This document shows, in pieces, positions 6,679 through 7,563 of a DNA stretch of 7,563 nt; within the stretch, counting starts at the first letter, position 1, and each line of letters starts with the position of its first letter. Position numbers and translations under genes: made by a program. The notes under the pieces were generated by a model. The model searched no databases. It was given only the letters and a program-made list of their open reading frames with translations, and was not told the DNA's origin. The DNA comes from Syntrophomonas_B sp035447945 (GTDB lineage Bacteria > Bacillota > Syntrophomonadia > Syntrophomonadales > Syntrophomonadaceae): the NCBI GenBank assembly GCA_035447945.1, contig DAOTHZ010000091.1, forward strand, positions 1-7,563, given 5' to 3'.

Positions 6679-6918
6679 TTATCCAATATCGAGAGAATCG
6701 AGATCCATCTCCGCCAGCAATTGTTTTAATCTGACGGCTTCCTCCTTGTTCAAGGTAACCCCCTTGCCCATTCTTTCATGCCCCGGTCCCCAGTCGCGTA
6801 TATCCAGTTTGGCCTTGCGATCATTCCAGCTGACCAGATTGATCTCTTTTTGCCAGCCTTTGCTGACATCCCCCAGAGTCCCCAATTCCCGGGTAATGAG
6901 AAATTTTATATCCGCCAT
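6679..6918 (-). CDS. PC4/YdbC-like single-stranded nucleic-acid binding protein
   Basis: 79-aa cytosolic protein resembling the bacterial YdbC group of the PC4 (transcriptional coactivator p15) family; the Lactococcus YdbC member binds single-stranded DNA. The sequence shows the family pattern: an N-terminal strand region (KFLITRELGTLGD), SKGWQKEINLVSWNDR at residues 19-34, KLDIRDWGPGHERMGKGVTL at 37-56, and a final amphipathic helix (KEEAVRLKQLLAEM) at 58-71. The aromatic residues W22, W31 and W43 are those conserved in this group. ATG start with AAGGAGG 8 nt upstream. It has its own promoter candidate and a downstream hairpin, so it is probably monocistronic. The cellular role (transcription, replication or repair helper) is not established. 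Confidence 0.85.
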   Translation of the reverse strand: MADIKFLITRELGTLGDVSKGWQKEINLVSWNDRKAKLDIRDWGPGHERMGKGVTLNKEEAVRLKQLLAEMDLDSLDIG

Positions 6919-7006
6919 TTATACAGCCTCCTTTTTGTTTTTGCCGGCTATCCGGGTACACAACCAATAATCTCCCGACCGGTCTAAAACAATTGTTCTT
7001 TTTTAC

Positions 7007-7035
7007 ATTTTAAACCATTAATGGTACATTGTCAT
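7007..7035 (-). promoter_or_regulatory. Sigma-A type promoter for the PC4/YdbC-like gene, with palindromic spacer
   Basis: Minus strand ATGACA (7030-7035) and TAAAAT (7007-7012) each match the consensus at 5 of 6 bases and are separated by exactly 17 nt. Transcription would begin near 7000, leaving a leader of about 80 nt. The spacer contains the perfect 12-bp palindrome ACCATTAATGGT at 7014-7025, and a 10-bp palindrome AACAATTGTT at 6988-6997 lies just after the predicted start. Both are placed where repressors often bind. The promoter call is moderate; the operator reading is inference. Confidence 0.6.
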
Positions 7036-7055
7036 TCATAAAATTGGTTACAGTA

Positions 7056-7088
7056 AAACCGCCCCGGGATAATGCCCTGAAGCGGTTT
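7056..7088 (-). terminator. Rho-independent terminator after the 38-codon membrane ORF
   Basis: In minus-strand RNA AAACCGCUUC-A-GGG pairs with CCC-GGGGCGGUUU: 7 outer pairs, two U-G wobbles and a C-G, one bulged A, then three G-C pairs, with a CAUUAU loop. The stem runs into UUUUACUG. The plus-strand version loses the wobble pairs. It starts 25 nt after the TAG of the small ORF and separates it from the next gene. Confidence 0.8.
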
Positions 7089-7112
7089 ATGATCTGTTTA
7101 TTTATGTTGACA

Positions 7113-7229
7113 CTAGAAAATTGACAAGGCTACAATGCTGACCAAAAAGCTTACCAAAACGATACTGATTATGAACAGCACCGCCATTCTCTGCTTTTTA
7201 TTTTGCATGCCCCGATTCATGAAGGTCAC
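7113..7229 (-). CDS. Small single-pass membrane protein (38 aa), unrecognised
   Basis: Read directly from the sequence: GTG at 7227-7229 to TAG at 7113-7115. The GTG has AAGGGGG 9 nt upstream (7239-7245). The N-terminus is basic (NRGMQNKKQRM, residues 5-15), and the rest, residues 16-38, is one hydrophobic helix ending right at the C-terminus (VLFIISIVLVSFLVSIVALS). This predicts a membrane protein with the positive end in the cytoplasm. ATG codons at residues 4 and 8 are other possible starts but lie farther from the SD. In size and layout it resembles the tiny DUF4044/Prli42-type proteins of Firmicutes, but I cannot assign it to them from memory. It lies between rpsU and the PC4/YdbC-like gene and has its own terminator. 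Function unknown. Confidence 0.7.
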   Translation of the reverse strand: MTFMNRGMQNKKQRMAVLFIISIVLVSFLVSIVALSIF

Positions 7230-7238
7230 TAGCGCACA

Positions 7239-7245
7239 CCCCCTT
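7239..7245 (-). promoter_or_regulatory. Ribosome binding site of the small membrane ORF
   Basis: AAGGGGG lies 9 nt before the GTG codon at 7227-7229. It is the main argument that this short frame is translated and that GTG, rather than the ATG at residue 4 (18 nt away), is the start. Confidence 0.65.
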
Positions 7246-7253
7246 AGATAATG

Positions 7254-7285
7254 AAAACCTGGCGGCCTGAAAAGCTACCAGGTTT
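7254..7285 (-). terminator. Rho-independent terminator of rpsU
   Basis: Minus strand AAACCTGG (7278-7285) and CCAGGTTT (7255-7262) form a perfect 8-bp stem. A G-U and a further GC/GC pair lie inside around an A-C mismatch, with a UUUUCAG loop. The stem runs into UUUUCAUU. It lies about 75 nt after the rpsU stop and before the SD of the small membrane ORF. Confidence 0.75.
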
Positions 7286-7357
7286 ATTGGTTTCCATGAT
7301 GATCTCACTGACAAGCCGGTAGATTTCGGTTTTTGTCATCTGCAACGCCAGGAAATA

Positions 7358-7534
7358 CTAGAATTTTTTCTTTTTACGAGCCGCCTCAGATTTCTTCTTT
7401 TTCCTTACACTGGGCTTTTCGTAGTGTTCGTGTTTTCTAATATCCTGTAAAACTCCTGACTTTTGGCAGGAGCGCTTGAATCTCTTCAATGCACTGTCCA
7501 GGGACTCGTTTTTTCCTACTTTTACTTCGCTCAT
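7358..7534 (-). CDS. rpsU: 30S ribosomal protein bS21
   Basis: 58-residue small-subunit protein that sits near the 3' end of 16S rRNA and aids initiation. Read directly from ATG at 7532-7534 to TAG at 7358-7360. The pattern is typical: VKVGKNESLDSALKRFKRSC at residues 4-23, SGVLQDIRKHEHYEKPS at 26-42, then a very basic tail (VRKKKKSEAARKKKKF). Length matches Firmicutes S21 (about 57-60 aa). AGGGGAGGG lies 5 nt before the ATG. Its promoter is outside the window. A terminator follows about 75 nt downstream. Confidence 0.97.
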   Translation of the reverse strand: MSEVKVGKNESLDSALKRFKRSCQKSGVLQDIRKHEHYEKPSVRKKKKSEAARKKKKF

Positions 7535-7539
7535 TATAT

Positions 7540-7548
7540 CCCTCCCCT
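7540..7548 (-). promoter_or_regulatory. Ribosome binding site of rpsU
   Basis: AGGGGAGGG lies 5 nt before the ATG at 7532-7534. It is very strong, as expected for a ribosomal protein gene. Confidence 0.85.
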
Positions 7549-7563
7549 CATATGACCAGGCTA

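Noticed and set aside
6977..6984. Short palindrome GACCGGTC in the leader of the PC4/YdbC-like gene
   Set aside because: Only 8 bp and not placed at a promoter element; such palindromes are frequent by chance.
1..7563. Mobile elements, CRISPR arrays, tRNAs, riboswitches, defence genes
   Set aside because: I saw no transposase or integrase motifs, direct-repeat arrays, cloverleaf sequences or known riboswitch cores; the region is conserved chromosomal backbone.

Overview
The window is a single-direction stretch of core genome: every gene I can support lies on the minus strand, so transcription runs from the right end to the left end. The gene order rpsU - small membrane ORF - PC4/YdbC-like gene - yqfC - yqfD - phoH - pgpH - ybeY - dgkA - cdd - era is a classic Firmicutes (Bacillota) block. 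The sporulation genes yqfC and yqfD point to an endospore former. Strong purine-rich ribosome binding sites, frequent TTG/GTG starts and roughly balanced base composition fit this. A sporulating anaerobic lineage such as a clostridial or Negativicutes group is my inference; the window cannot settle it.

Right part (about 6440-7563): rpsU (58 aa) is followed by its own terminator hairpin. Next come a 38-codon single-pass membrane protein with its own SD and a strong terminator, and a PC4/YdbC-like ssDNA-binding protein with a good sigma-A type promoter and a downstream hairpin. These look like three short transcription units.

Middle part (about 4900-6440): yqfC and yqfD form a tight sporulation pair. 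A weak sigma-E-like promoter and a hairpin precede the SD of yqfC. An extended -10 promoter sits between yqfD and phoH, so the housekeeping genes downstream need not depend on sporulation transcription.

Left part (1-4865): phoH, pgpH, ybeY, dgkA, cdd and the N-terminal half of era follow one another. From pgpH to cdd the gaps are 2-18 nt; cdd to era is 36 nt, and phoH to pgpH is 89 nt with a possible long-range RNA stem. The block joins small-subunit rRNA maturation (YbeY endoribonuclease, PhoH/YbeZ-type ATPase, Era GTPase) with c-di-AMP breakdown (PgpH), lipid-carrier or diacylglycerol phosphorylation (DgkA) and pyrimidine salvage (Cdd). bS21, YbeY and Era all act near the 3' end of 16S rRNA.

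I found no mobile element, CRISPR array, tRNA, rRNA or transferred island. I see no sign of a new multi-gene system. The points worth a second look are small: unannotated mini-genes, palindromes in a promoter, an Asp-to-Asn change at a conserved DgkA position, and several intergenic RNA structures.
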